This document shows, in pieces, positions 54,440 to 63,846 of a stretch of DNA of 64,000 bases. The position numbers were made by a program, and so were the translations under genes. The stretch comes from Shimia aestuarii (GTDB lineage Bacteria > Pseudomonadota > Alphaproteobacteria > Rhodobacterales > Rhodobacteraceae): assembly GCF_900114635.1 (NCBI RefSeq), contig NZ_FOTQ01000003.1, forward strand, positions 64,501 through 128,500. Direction: 5' to 3'. The stretch's first letter is position 1; each line of letters opens with the position of its first letter. The notes beneath the pieces were generated by a model, which was not told the origin of the DNA, searched no databases, and saw nothing but the letters and a program-made list of their open reading frames with translations.

Positions 54440-55362
54440 GTGGTGCGGAGTTTGTCCCTCTGTCGCTGACGCCGATGCTGATCGGCATTTTCGCGGCGGT
54501 GGCCTGTGCCCTGCCGGGGAACTTCCTCGTACTGCGCAAACAGGCGTTGATCGGGGATGCGATCAGCCACGTCGTCCTGCCTGGAATCGTGGTGGCCTTT
54601 CTGGTCACGGGCGCGGTGTCGGCCTGGCCGATGATGATCGGCGCGGCGCTGGCCTCGGTGGTCGCGGTGGTGCTGATCGAAGCCGTGCGGCGGCTGGGCC
54701 GGATCGAGCCCGGAGCGGCGATGGGGCTGACCTTTACGGCGATGTTTGCCGCCGGGGTGCTGCTGCTTGAGCAATCGGATACGTCCGCGGTGCATCTGGA
54801 TGTGGAGCACGCGCTTTATGGCAATCTCGAAAGCCTGATCTGGCTGGACGCGGTCGGCTGGGAAAGCCTGCTGGACCCGATTGCCCTTGCCGGGCTGCCC
54901 GTGGAACTGATCCGTATCGCGGTGACGCTGATGGCGGTGTGCGCCTTTACATGGTTGTTCTGGCGGCCGCTGAAACTGTCCACCTTTGATGAGGGCTTTG
55001 CCCAGACGCTGGGCATGCGCACGGGTTGGATCGGGCTTGCGCTGGTGATCGTGGCGGCGATTGCCGCCGTGGCCGCCTTTGACGCGGTTGGCTCGATCAT
55101 CGTGATCGCCATGTTTATCTGTCCCCCTGCCGCCGCGCGACTGATGACCAATCAGCTCGAGGTGCAGATCGTGTGGAGCGTGGTTTTCGCCTTCCTTTCG
55201 GCTGTGCTGGGCTATGTGCTGGCAGGTTATGGGCCGCTCTGGCTGGGCCATGACAACGCAGTCAGCGCGGCAGGCATGATCGCCACGGTCTCGGGTATGA
55301 TCCTCGCCCTCGCAGCGCTCTTTGCCCCGTGCCGCAAACGCGCGGGTGCCCCGGCGCACTGA
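54436..55362 (+). CDS. Metal ABC transporter permease (SitD-like)
   Basis: A 308-residue ABC-3 permease, paralogous to its neighbour but without the soluble extension. It keeps KQALIGDAISHVVLPGIVVA and FDAVGSIIVIAMFICPPAAA. The two permeases probably form a heterodimer. Last gene of the operon; a copy of the folded repeat element lies between it and the convergent SulP gene. Confidence 0.92.
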   Translation: MSGAEFVPLSLTPMLIGIFAAVACALPGNFLVLRKQALIGDAISHVVLPGIVVAFLVTGAVSAWPMMIGAALASVVAVVLIEAVRRLGRIEPGAAMGLTFTAMFAAGVLLLEQSDTSAVHLDVEHALYGNLESLIWLDAVGWESLLDPIALAGLPVELIRIAVTLMAVCAFTWLFWRPLKLSTFDEGFAQTLGMRTGWIGLALVIVAAIAAVAAFDAVGSIIVIAMFICPPAAARLMTNQLEVQIVWSVVFAFLSAVLGYVLAGYGPLWLGHDNAVSAAGMIATVSGMILALAALFAPCRKRAGAPAH

Positions 55363-55371
55363 CGCCCCGTA

Positions 55372-55423
55372 TTCATTTTGCCAGAAATACTCAACCGCCG
55401 CAGGCGACGGGCCAACGGCCCGT
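55372..55423 (-). repeat. Dispersed hairpin element, copy 5 (after the SulP gene)
   Basis: On the reverse strand ACGGGCC-gtt-GGCCCGT (55407-55423) overlaps the SulP stop codon, followed by GCCTGCGGC and the tail GAGTATTTCTGGCAAAATGA (A) (55372-55392). The order and spacing match copy 1. Confidence 0.8.
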
Positions 55424-57180
55424 TACTGGGCCGCCAGACCAGATGCCTTGCCCCGCGCGAGCGCGGCCCAGGCGTCATATTGCGACAGGAACACCTGCCC
55501 GGTCATGTCATCCAGGAAATGACTGCGCTTGAGGCGGTCCATCACAGGGCCTTTGACCTCGGACATATGCAGCGAAATCCCCATGTCCTTGAGCCGGTGG
55601 TTGATCTCTTCAAGGCTTTCCAGCGCGCTCATGTCGATCTCGTTCACTGCCGAGCACATCAGCACGACGTGCTTGATAGGTTCGTCACAGGCGACACGGT
55701 CGTTGATGTAATCCTCAAGGAAACGCGCATTGGCAAAGTAGAGGCTTTCGTCGATGCGCAGCGTGACCAGTTCGTGATGGGTTTTCACCTTGTGGCGCAG
55801 GATATTGCGGAAGTGTTGCGTGCCGGGGACAAGCCCGACCTCGGCCACGTGGGGGCGCGACGTCTTGTAGAGGAAAAGGCCGATCGACAGGATCACCCCG
55901 GCGGACACGCCGACCTCGACCCCAAAGCCGAGCGTCAGAAGGACGGTGGCGGCCACGGCGGAGAAGTCGACCTTGGAATAACCCCATGTTTTCTTGAGGA
56001 TCGAGAAATCCACAAGGGAAAGTACGGCGACGATGATGGTGGCGGCGAGCGTGGCCTTGGGCAGGAAGAACAGGAGCGGCGTGAGCAGCAGCGCGGCCAG
56101 CGCGATGCCGATGGCGGTAAAGGCCCCGGCGGCGGGGGTTTCGGCGCCTGCGTCAAAGTTCACGACCGAGCGGGCAAAGCCGCCTGTCACCGGGTAACCC
56201 CCTGAAATCGCAGCGGCAATGTTCGAAGTGCCGAGGCCGACGAGTTCCTGATCGGGCACGATGCGCTGGCGTTTCTTGGCGGCGAGCGTCTGGGCCACCG
56301 AGACCGATTCCACGAAACCGATGATCGAGATCAGCAAGGCGGAGACAAAGAGCGAGGACCAGATGTCTGCGGAAAAGCTGGGCAGCGACAGGGGGGGCAG
56401 ACCGGTGGGCACTTCGCCCACGATGCGCACACCGTGGTTTTGCAGCCCGAACAGCCAGACCACCAGCGTGGTCGCGGCGACGGCGCCGACGGGGCCGGCC
56501 TTGGCAAGGATGTCGGCAAGGCGCGAGTTCATGCCGGTGCCGAGCAGGAGGGGCTTCAGCCCCTTGCGGACCCAGAACAGGAAGCCGGTGGTGACAACAC
56601 CAATCACAAGCGTGATGACATTGGTTTCGGGCAGGTGCGCATAGAGCGATTGCAGCAGCGCGGTCAGGCTGTGGCCATGGGCGTCGATGCCGAAAATGTG
56701 CTTGAGCTGGCTGGTGGCAATCAGGATGCCGGAGGCGGTGATGAAGCCCGCAATCACTGGATGCGACAGGAAATTGGCAAGAAAACCAAGGCGAAACAAG
56801 CCCATCACGGTCAGGATCAATCCCGAGATGAAGGCCAGCGCAATGGCGGCGGCGGCGTATTCGGCGGTGCCTTGCAGGGCAAGGTTGCCGACGGCGGCGG
56901 CGGTCATCAGCGAGACCACGGCGACCGGGCCGACGGCCAGTGCCCGCGAGGTGCCGAAGATGGCATAGGCCACCAGCGGCAAAATCGACGCGTAAAGCCC
57001 CATCTCTGCCGGAAGGCCCGCAAGCAAAGCATAGGCCAGCGACTGCGGGATCAGCATGATCGTCACGATCACGGCGGCCACCGCGTCCGAGGTCAGCGTG
57101 TCCCGGTCATAGGTTTTCGCCCATTGCAGGATCGGCAGGTGGCGTTCGAGTTGGGCAAGACTCAGGCGGGGCAGGGACAT
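55423..57180 (-). CDS. SulP family anion transporter with STAS domain
   Basis: A 585-residue transporter. Residues about 1-420 hold the multi-helix SulP core (LIPQSLAYALLAGLPAEMGL, the SulP signature; GGYPVTGGFARSVVNFDAGA). A STAS domain follows at about 440-560 (ESLYFANARFLEDYINDRVA, MSALESLEEINHRLKDMGIS). SulP proteins move sulfate, bicarbonate or other anions. An SqrR-like operator 39 bases upstream, shared in form with the SQR gene, points to sulfur oxyanion transport, perhaps removal or uptake of sulfate or thiosulfate. Confidence 0.92.
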   Translation of the reverse strand: MSLPRLSLAQLERHLPILQWAKTYDRDTLTSDAVAAVIVTIMLIPQSLAYALLAGLPAEMGLYASILPLVAYAIFGTSRALAVGPVAVVSLMTAAAVGNLALQGTAEYAAAAIALAFISGLILTVMGLFRLGFLANFLSHPVIAGFITASGILIATSQLKHIFGIDAHGHSLTALLQSLYAHLPETNVITLVIGVVTTGFLFWVRKGLKPLLLGTGMNSRLADILAKAGPVGAVAATTLVVWLFGLQNHGVRIVGEVPTGLPPLSLPSFSADIWSSLFVSALLISIIGFVESVSVAQTLAAKKRQRIVPDQELVGLGTSNIAAAISGGYPVTGGFARSVVNFDAGAETPAAGAFTAIGIALAALLLTPLLFFLPKATLAATIIVAVLSLVDFSILKKTWGYSKVDFSAVAATVLLTLGFGVEVGVSAGVILSIGLFLYKTSRPHVAEVGLVPGTQHFRNILRHKVKTHHELVTLRIDESLYFANARFLEDYINDRVACDEPIKHVVLMCSAVNEIDMSALESLEEINHRLKDMGISLHMSEVKGPVMDRLKRSHFLDDMTGQVFLSQYDAWAALARGKASGLAAQ

Positions 57181-57218
57181 GGGTGATTCCGATGCTGGCG
57201 ATTCATTGCGATGTTATA

Positions 57219-57236
57219 TATTCAAAATTAGGAATA
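57219..57236. promoter_or_regulatory. SqrR/BigR-like operator upstream of the SulP gene
   Basis: TATTCAAAATTAGGAATA holds ATTC-N8-GAAT (57220-57235), the layout recalled for the sulfide sensor SqrR of Rhodobacter capsulatus and its relative BigR. One base breaks the perfect dyad of the outer half. A better copy lies at 60158. Confidence 0.65.
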
Positions 57237-57324
57237 AGTGAAGGGGTGGCGCGCGAGAGAGTGGGCCATTGCGCCGCGAATCTTCCAGAAATCGGGTTAA
57301 TGCGGTGAAAAACACGGAAATCGG

Positions 57325-57368
57325 GTTTCGGTTTTGCGTCGGTATCAGGTCGGTTTTGCGTCGGCACC
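57325..57368 (+). repeat. Array of four 11-bp units, copy 3 (degenerate)
   Basis: The units are GTTTCGGTTTT, GCGTCGGTATC, AGGTCGGTTTT and GCGTCGGCACC. The phase and number equal copies 1 and 2 but individual bases have drifted. It lies in the 306-base gap between the SulP and methyltransferase-like genes; nothing else beyond the operator is seen there. Confidence 0.75.
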
Positions 57369-57486
57369 GGGGGATCGAAGTTGGCGAAACGCGCTTTGTT
57401 AAGCTGACGTATGTGGGGTTTGGAAAAAAGACATCCCGTTGACCCAAGCCGGGATCGGGCGTTCAATCAGGCGAGGAGAGTGCCCC

Positions 57487-58191
57487 ATGGCGACATTGCA
57501 GGACATCCGCGCCAAGAGCGGTTGGCGTGACATTTTCGAAGGACAGGGCCAGCACCTGATCCTGCTGACGTTCCTTTTGGCCGGGGCGGCGTGGTTCCTG
57601 CAGGGAGACACGGGCACGCGGCGGTTCCTGTGGATGGACAGCGTGACCTGGGCCTGGGTGTCGGTCTGGTTGGCGGTGGCGCATCAGGGTATGGTGGCGC
57701 TGATCTTCCGGTTGCAACTGCACTTGTCGCTGATGTCGCGCTTCCTGGCCAAGCGCGACCTGCAGGTTTGGGGCTGGATGTTCTTTCCGTTCCTGATCGC
57801 GCGGCCGGTAACGGTGTTGATCGTGGCCGTTCTGGATCGCGGGTCTCTGGGGTGGCCGCTTTGGCCGAGCATCGGGGCGGGGGCCGTGCTGCTCGGGGTG
57901 GCGGGGTACACGATGTATAGCGTGAAGCGCTATTTCAGCTTTGAGCGGGCGCTGGGCGGGGATCACTTCTATGAACATTACCGCCGGATGCCGATCGTGC
58001 GGGAGGGCGCCTTCCGCTGGTCACAGAACGCGATGTATACCTTCGGTTTCATGGGGCTGTGGGGGATCGCGCTGGTCTGCGGGTCGTGGCAGGCGCTGAT
58101 CGTGGCAGCGTTTCAGCACGCCTATATCTGGGTGCATATGTACACGGTCGAGGGGCCGGACATGCGGTGGTTGTACGGGGAGAATGGGTGA
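57487..58191 (+). CDS. Membrane methyltransferase-like protein (PEMT/ICMT type)
   Basis: A 234-residue protein with about five or six transmembrane helices. The C-terminal half resembles phospholipid or isoprenylcysteine methyltransferases: RMPIVREGAFRWSQNAMYTF would correspond to the RHPxY block and VHMYTVEGPDMRWLYG to the closing E-x-P block. The substrate is unknown. GAGGAGAG precedes ATG 57487. It is divergent from the SulP gene and converges on the SQR fusion gene. Confidence 0.6.
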   Translation: MATLQDIRAKSGWRDIFEGQGQHLILLTFLLAGAAWFLQGDTGTRRFLWMDSVTWAWVSVWLAVAHQGMVALIFRLQLHLSLMSRFLAKRDLQVWGWMFFPFLIARPVTVLIVAVLDRGSLGWPLWPSIGAGAVLLGVAGYTMYSVKRYFSFERALGGDHFYEHYRRMPIVREGAFRWSQNAMYTFGFMGLWGIALVCGSWQALIVAAFQHAYIWVHMYTVEGPDMRWLYGENG

Positions 58192-58211
58192 GAACCCCAG
58201 CCCGGAATCAA

Positions 58212-58227
58212 GGCGCGCTTGCGCGCC
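58212..58227. terminator. Hairpin between the methyltransferase-like and SQR genes
   Basis: GGCGCGC-tt-GCGCGCC forms a 7-base-pair stem in the 174-base convergent gap. Further GC-rich inverted stretches follow at 58245-58262 and 58338-58362. None has a T run. Confidence 0.4.
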
Positions 58228-58365
58228 GCCGGGCAGCGCCCGACCGCCCCATGGGCGGGCGCTTATGCGGCGTTTTGACAGATATCACGCGTGCAGAACG
58301 TGGCGCGATAAAGCGCTCTTGTCCGAGGTCGGAGGCGCCCGCCCTCGGTCGGGCGCTGCACGGCT

Positions 58366-60039
58366 TTAGCTCGCGCTGACCTTCTCGGGCTTGGCCATCC
58401 ATTCCTTGCCGCGCAGCATCGCCTTCCAGTAGACGGGCGGCAGGATCTGTTCCTTGAGCACCCAGGCCGCGCGGGTTGGCTTGGTGCCGTCAATCAGCCA
58501 TTTCGGGAAGGACGGCAGCAGGGTGCCGCCATAGCCGAACTCGGCCAGAACGATCTTGCCGCGTTCCACGGTGAGCGGGCAGGAGCCGTAGCCGTTGTAG
58601 ATCGCGGTGGGCGATTTGCCGTCGATGTCATCGACAAGGTTCTCGGCCACGATCGGCGCCTGAACACGGGCGGCGGCGGCGGTTTTGGCGTTGGGGGCGT
58701 TCATCACGTCCCCGAGCGACCAGATGTTTTCGTATTCCTTGTGGCGCAGCGTCGACTGGTCCACGTCGATCCAGCCCGCTTCGTCCGCGAGGGGCGACAC
58801 CCGGATAAAATCTGGCGCGGTCTGGGGTGGGGTGACATGCATCATGTCGAACTCGACCGTCACGGTTTCCGGATCACTGTCGGGTTTGTTCACCGCGAAG
58901 GTCGCGGTCTTGGCCGGACCATCCACGGCAACAAGGTTGTGGAAGAAATTGAGATCGGCGTTGTAGCGTTCGACATACTCCATCAGGGCCGGGACATAGT
59001 CCTTGATGCCAAAGAGCACGCCACCCGCGTTCATGAACTGGACGTCGATATCCTTGAGCACGCCCATGCGTTCCCAGTTGCTGGCCGAAAGGTACATGGC
59101 CTTTTGCGGTGCCCCGGCGCATTTGATCGGCATAGGGGGCTGGGTAAAGAGCGCGCGGCCCTTTTTGAGGCCCTTGACCAGCTCCCACGTGTAGGGCGCG
59201 AGGTCATAGCGGTAGTTCGAGGTCACACCGTTCTTGCCCAGCGTTTCGACAAGGCCTTCGACCTTGTTCCAGTCGAGCTTGAGGCCCGGACAGACGACAA
59301 GCCGGTTGTATTTCACCACGCGGCAGCCATCGAGGATGACGGCGTTGTCCTTGGGTTCAAAGGCGGCCACGGCGGATTTGAGCCAGTGCACACCCGAAGG
59401 GATCAGGGAGCCCATAGTCTTGGCCGTGGTTTCAGCGTCGAAGATGCCGCCGCCGACCATGGTCCAGCCGGGCTGGTAATAGTGGATGTCGGCGGGGTCG
59501 ATGATGGCCACGTCCAGCCCCGGTTTGCGCGACAGAAGCGACGATGCCACGGCGATGCCTGCGGCACCCCCGCCCACGATCACCACGTCAAAAGCCGCGT
59601 CGGCGGTGTCGGTCGGGGTTTTGCCGCCATTCACGATGCGGCGCACCACGCCGGCCATGTCGTAGCCTGCGGCCTTGGTTGCGGCGAGGATGTCGGAAGG
59701 CGCCATGGTCTTGGCCTGTGACAGCGACCAGAGCGTCGCCGAGCGCGTGCCGGTACGGCAATAGGCAAAGACCGGGCCGGGCAGTTCGAGAAGCGCATTG
59801 CCGAAATCATCGGCGTCTTCGTCCTGTACCTTGCCTGCGACGATGGGCAGGTAGCGGGTTTCAAGACCGGCGTCCTTGGCGGCGCTTTCGATCTCTTCAA
59901 AGGTGGGCTGGTCCGCGGCCTCGCCATCGGGGCGGTTGCAGATCACCGAGCGGAACCCCGCGGCGGCGATGTCCTTGAGGTCGGAGGGGGCGATCTGGGG
60001 AGAGACCGAGATTTGCGCGTTGATGGTCTTGATGTCCAT
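58366..60039 (-). CDS. Fusion of a PTP-like (Blh/DUF442) domain and sulfide:quinone oxidoreductase
   Basis: A 557-residue two-domain protein. Residues 1-135 form a beta-lactamase-hydrolase-like/tyrosine-phosphatase domain with CX5R loop C94-RTGTR-S (FAYCRTGTRSATLW). Residues 150-557 are an FAD flavoprotein of the SQR type: Rossmann GGGAAG at about 156-161, HYYQPGWTMVGGGIFDAE, and the conserved cysteines of VVCPGLKLDW and PIKCAGAPQKAMYL. SQR oxidises sulfide to sulfane sulfur and reduces quinone. Such PTP-SQR fusions occur in Alphaproteobacteria. AAGGAGT precedes ATG 60039. An SqrR-type operator lies 119 bases upstream. Confidence 0.92.
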   Translation of the reverse strand: MDIKTINAQISVSPQIAPSDLKDIAAAGFRSVICNRPDGEAADQPTFEEIESAAKDAGLETRYLPIVAGKVQDEDADDFGNALLELPGPVFAYCRTGTRSATLWSLSQAKTMAPSDILAATKAAGYDMAGVVRRIVNGGKTPTDTADAAFDVVIVGGGAAGIAVASSLLSRKPGLDVAIIDPADIHYYQPGWTMVGGGIFDAETTAKTMGSLIPSGVHWLKSAVAAFEPKDNAVILDGCRVVKYNRLVVCPGLKLDWNKVEGLVETLGKNGVTSNYRYDLAPYTWELVKGLKKGRALFTQPPMPIKCAGAPQKAMYLSASNWERMGVLKDIDVQFMNAGGVLFGIKDYVPALMEYVERYNADLNFFHNLVAVDGPAKTATFAVNKPDSDPETVTVEFDMMHVTPPQTAPDFIRVSPLADEAGWIDVDQSTLRHKEYENIWSLGDVMNAPNAKTAAAARVQAPIVAENLVDDIDGKSPTAIYNGYGSCPLTVERGKIVLAEFGYGGTLLPSFPKWLIDGTKPTRAAWVLKEQILPPVYWKAMLRGKEWMAKPEKVSAS

Positions 60040-60157
60040 GGGTGGACTCCTTGGCGAATGTCGACTTGCGGGCGAGCCGTCCAACGGTGATTTGTCGTTT
60101 TATCCCGTTGGTGCGCGGCTTGCCCATGTGGAATAGCGTCGCGTGTTGGCTTGGATG

Positions 60158-60175
60158 TATTCAATTTCATGAATA
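60158..60175. promoter_or_regulatory. SqrR/BigR-like operator upstream of the SQR fusion
   Basis: TATTCAATTTCATGAATA is an inverted repeat (TATTCA-N6-TGAATA) containing ATTC-N8-GAAT. It lies in the divergent gap between the SQR fusion and hydantoinase genes, so it could control either or both. Confidence 0.75.
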
Positions 60176-60260
60176 AGTCAACGTTTGAATTGACGCAGGG
60201 TGCGTTGACATTGCCGCGCTTCGGGGTGAAGCCTGTGCGAGGCTGGAAACGGGGGCAGGC

Positions 60261-63200
60261 ATGAGCGGGCGTTGGGAATTCTGGATCGACCGGGGCGGGA
60301 CATTTACCGATATCGTCGCGCGGCGACCCGATGGCGGGATCGAGACACACAAGCTTTTGTCGGAAAACCCGGAACGTTATCGCGATGCCGCCGTGCAGGG
60401 AATTCGCGAGTTGATCGGGGCCGGGGAGGTGTTCGAACCCGGATCGATCAGCGCCGTGAAGATGGGCACGACCGTGGCGACCAATGCGCTCTTGGAGCGC
60501 AAGGGCGAGCGGGTGCTGTTGGTGATCACCAAGGGGTTCCGCGACCTGTTGGAAATCGGGTATCAGACGCGGCCGCGCCTGTTCGATCTTGAGATCAAGC
60601 GGCCTGACCTGCTTTATGAAGACGTGATCGAGATGGACGAGCGTCTGGATGCCGAGGGCGTCGTGGTGCGCCCCTTGGACGAGGCGCCGTTGCGCGCGGC
60701 AATGCAAGCGGCCTTTGACGGCGGTATCCGGGCAATCGCGATTGCCGGGCTGCACGCCTATCTGAACCCGGCGCATGAGGCACGGGCGGCAGCGATGGCG
60801 CGCGAGATCGGGTTCACGCAAGTGAGCGTCAGCCACGAGGTCAGCCAGTTGGCCAAGCTGGTGGGGCGCGGGGATACGACGGTGGTGGATGCCTATCTCT
60901 CGCCGATCCTGCGCCGTTACGTGGATCAGGTGGCGGGCGCGCTGGATCTTGGGACGGCGTGCGAGCGGCTGATGTTCATGCAGTCCAATGGCGGCTTGAC
61001 CGAGGCGCATCGGTTTCAGGGGCGGGATGCGATCCTGTCGGGGCCTGCGGGTGGGATCGTCGGCATGGTCGAGACTGGGGAGGCGGCGGAATTCAACAAG
61101 CTGATCGGGTTCGACATGGGCGGCACCTCGACGGATGTGAGCCATTACGCGGGCGAATATGAGCGCTCGTTCGAGACCGAGGTGGCGGGCGTGCGGATGC
61201 GCGCGCCGATGATGGATATTCACACGGTGGCCGCCGGGGGCGGGTCGATCTGTACGTTCCGCGACGGGCGGTTTCAGGTCGGGCCGGAAAGCGCCGGGGC
61301 CGATCCGGGGCCGGCCTGTTATCGGCGTGGCGGGCCGCTGGCGGTGACGGATTGCAACGTGATGCTGGGCAAGCTGAACCCGGATCATTTCCCGCATGTG
61401 TTTGGCCCCGAGGGGGACCAGCCGCTGGATGTGGAGGTGGTGCGCGCGAAATTCGCAGAGATGGCGGAGAAGGTGGCCGCCGAGACCGGCGAGGCAGCGC
61501 GCAGCCCCGAGGAGATGGCCGAAGGCTTTCTGCGGATTGCGGTCGACAACATGGCCAATGCGATCAAGAAGATCAGCGTGCAGCGCGGGCATGATGTGAC
61601 CGGCTATACTTTGCAGTGCTTTGGCGGTGCGGGCGGGCAGCATGCCTGTCTGGTGGCCGATGCGCTGGGCATGAAGCGGGTGTTGATCCATCCCTATGCC
61701 GGTGTGTTGTCGGCCTTTGGCATGGGGCTGGCGCGGATCACGGCGATGAAGGAAGCGCAGGTCGATGTGCCGCTTGCCGAGGCAGAGCGCGCACGCGCCG
61801 TGGCCCGGGAGTTGGCCGAGGCGGCGATTGCCGAGGTGGAAGCGCAGGGGGCCGGGGAGGTGCAGGCCGCGCATCGGGTGCACCTGCGCTATGACGGGGC
61901 GCATGAGGCGATCCCGGTGGCGTTTGATACGGTTGCGCAGGCGCGCGCCGATTTCGAGGCGCGCCACAAGGAGCGCTATGGGTTCATCTCGCCCGACCGT
62001 GAGATCATCATAGACATGGTGAGCGTCGAAGCGACGGGCGGCAGTTCTGGTGCGGTGCTGCCTGTGGTGCCGGAGGGCGATGGCGCAGCGGTGGCTGAAA
62101 TCCTGATGTATGCGGACGGCGCGTGGCGCGACGTGGCGATGTTTGACCGCGATCTGCTGAACACCGGGACCGTGGTTGCCGGGCCTGCGGTGATCAAGGA
62201 AAAGACCGGCACCAATGTGGTGGAGCCGGGCTGGGCCGCGCGGGTCGACGGGCTTGGCAACCTGATCCTTGAGCGGGTGGCCGAGAAGGCGCGGGAAAAG
62301 GCGGCCGGGACGGATGTGGACCCGGTGCTTCTGGAAGTGTTCAACAACCTGTTCATGAGCGTCGCAGACCAGATGGGGGCGACGCTGGCGAATACGAGCT
62401 GGTCGGTGAACATCAAGGAGCGGCTGGATTTCTCCTGTGCGATCTTTGACGCAGAGGGCGATCTGGTGGCGAATGCACCGCATGTGCCGGTGCATCTCGG
62501 GAGCATGGCCGAGAGCATTCGCACGGTGATGCGCGAGAATGCCGGGGATATTCACGAGGGTGACGCCTTCATGCTGAACTCGCCCTATAACGGCGGGACG
62601 CATTTGCCGGACGTGACGGTGGTGACGCCGGTGTTCCATGGGGGCGAGGTGGTGTTCTGGCTGGGTTCGCGCGGGCATCACGCTGATATTGGCGGGCGCA
62701 CGCCCGGTTCCGGACCGCCCGATAGCACGCATATCGACCACGAGGGGGTGCTGATCGACAATGTGCGGCTGGTGTCGCGCGGGGATTTGCTGGAGAGCGA
62801 AGCGCGGCAGGTGCTGGCCAGCGGCATGTATCCGGCGCGCAACCCGGATCAGAACATGGCCGACCTCAAGGCGCAGGTGGCGGCGAACGAGACCGGGCGG
62901 CGGGAATTGCTCAAGGTGGTCGCGCAATACGGGCTCGACGTGGTGCTGGCCTATATGGGGCATGTGCAGGACAATGCCGAGGAAAGCGTGCGTCGGGTGA
63001 TCGACCTGCTGAAGGACGGGCAGTTTGTCTATCCGATGGACCATGGTGCCGAGATCCGGGTGAGTGTGTCGGTGGATCATGGTGCGCGCGAGGCAGTGAT
63101 TGATTTCACGGGCACAAGTGCGCAGCACAAAGGGAACTATAACGCGCCCCTGGCGGTGTGCCGGGCGGTTGTCTTGTATGTCTTCCGCACCATGGTGGGG

Positions 63201-63842
63201 GCGGAAATTCCGCTCAACGAGGGCTGTCTGAAGCCGCTTCGGATCGTGGTGCCGGATGGGTCGATGCTGAACCCCGAATACCCGGCGGCGGTGATTGCGG
63301 GGAATACGGAAGTCAGTCAGGCGACCTGTAACGCGCTTTATGGGGCGTTGGGGGTGATGGCCTGTTCGCAAGCCACGATGAACAACTTCATCTGGGGCAA
63401 TGATGATTTCCAGAACTATGAAACGATTGCCGGGGGCACGGGTGCCGGGCCGGGGTTCAATGGGTGTGATGCGGTGCAGTCGCATATGACGAACACGCGC
63501 ATGACCGATCCCGAGATTCTGGAAAAGCGCTTTCCTGTGCGGCTTGAGGCGTTTGGTGTGCGCGATGGTTCAGGCGGTGCAGGACGCTGGCGTGGCGGTA
63601 ACGGGGCGTGGCGCGAGATGCGGTTTCTTGAGCCGGTGACGGTGACGACGCTGTGTTCGCACCGCGAGGTTGCGCCCTTTGGCGTGGCGGGCGGGGCGCC
63701 CGGCGCGGTGGGGGTGAACTGGGCCGAGATGCCGGATGGCACCCGCGTGGACCTCAAGGGGTTTGACGAGATCGACCTGCCCGCTGGGGCGGTGTTTGGC
63801 ATGGGCACGCCCGGCGGTGGTGGCTGGGGTGAGGCTGGATAG
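60261..63842 (+). CDS. Fused hydantoinase A/B (5-oxoprolinase) family protein
   Basis: A 1193-residue ATP-dependent amidohydrolase. The HyuA part spans about residues 1-690 ([20 protein letters not shown], the ATP-binding start; [40 protein letters not shown]). The HyuB part follows from about 690 ([40 protein letters not shown]). The full fusion and length match eukaryote-like 5-oxoprolinases, which open 5-oxoproline to glutamate, in contrast to the two-gene bacterial form. Hydantoins are an alternative substrate. ATG 60261 follows GGGGGCAGGC. Confidence 0.92.
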   Translation: MSGRWEFWIDRGGTFTDIVARRPDGGIETHKLLSENPERYRDAAVQGIRELIGAGEVFEPGSISAVKMGTTVATNALLERKGERVLLVITKGFRDLLEIGYQTRPRLFDLEIKRPDLLYEDVIEMDERLDAEGVVVRPLDEAPLRAAMQAAFDGGIRAIAIAGLHAYLNPAHEARAAAMAREIGFTQVSVSHEVSQLAKLVGRGDTTVVDAYLSPILRRYVDQVAGALDLGTACERLMFMQSNGGLTEAHRFQGRDAILSGPAGGIVGMVETGEAAEFNKLIGFDMGGTSTDVSHYAGEYERSFETEVAGVRMRAPMMDIHTVAAGGGSICTFRDGRFQVGPESAGADPGPACYRRGGPLAVTDCNVMLGKLNPDHFPHVFGPEGDQPLDVEVVRAKFAEMAEKVAAETGEAARSPEEMAEGFLRIAVDNMANAIKKISVQRGHDVTGYTLQCFGGAGGQHACLVADALGMKRVLIHPYAGVLSAFGMGLARITAMKEAQVDVPLAEAERARAVARELAEAAIAEVEAQGAGEVQAAHRVHLRYDGAHEAIPVAFDTVAQARADFEARHKERYGFISPDREIIIDMVSVEATGGSSGAVLPVVPEGDGAAVAEILMYADGAWRDVAMFDRDLLNTGTVVAGPAVIKEKTGTNVVEPGWAARVDGLGNLILERVAEKAREKAAGTDVDPVLLEVFNNLFMSVADQMGATLANTSWSVNIKERLDFSCAIFDAEGDLVANAPHVPVHLGSMAESIRTVMRENAGDIHEGDAFMLNSPYNGGTHLPDVTVVTPVFHGGEVVFWLGSRGHHADIGGRTPGSGPPDSTHIDHEGVLIDNVRLVSRGDLLESEARQVLASGMYPARNPDQNMADLKAQVAANETGRRELLKVVAQYGLDVVLAYMGHVQDNAEESVRRVIDLLKDGQFVYPMDHGAEIRVSVSVDHGAREAVIDFTGTSAQHKGNYNAPLAVCRAVVLYVFRTMVGAEIPLNEGCLKPLRIVVPDGSMLNPEYPAAVIAGNTEVSQATCNALYGALGVMACSQATMNNFIWGNDDFQNYETIAGGTGAGPGFNGCDAVQSHMTNTRMTDPEILEKRFPVRLEAFGVRDGSGGAGRWRGGNGAWREMRFLEPVTVTTLCSHREVAPFGVAGGAPGAVGVNWAEMPDGTRVDLKGFDEIDLPAGAVFGMGTPGGGGWGEAG

Positions 63843-63846
63843 AGGT

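Noticed and set aside
58192-58365. Short open frames in the convergent gap before the SQR fusion gene
   Set aside because: They run through GC-rich inverted repeats, have no ribosome-binding site and read as low-complexity Arg/Ala/Gly.
59943-63485. 1180-codon reverse-strand open frame
   Set aside because: It is antisense to the hydantoinase gene, rich in His, Arg and Pro in a way typical of a shadow frame in GC-rich DNA, and shows no family features.
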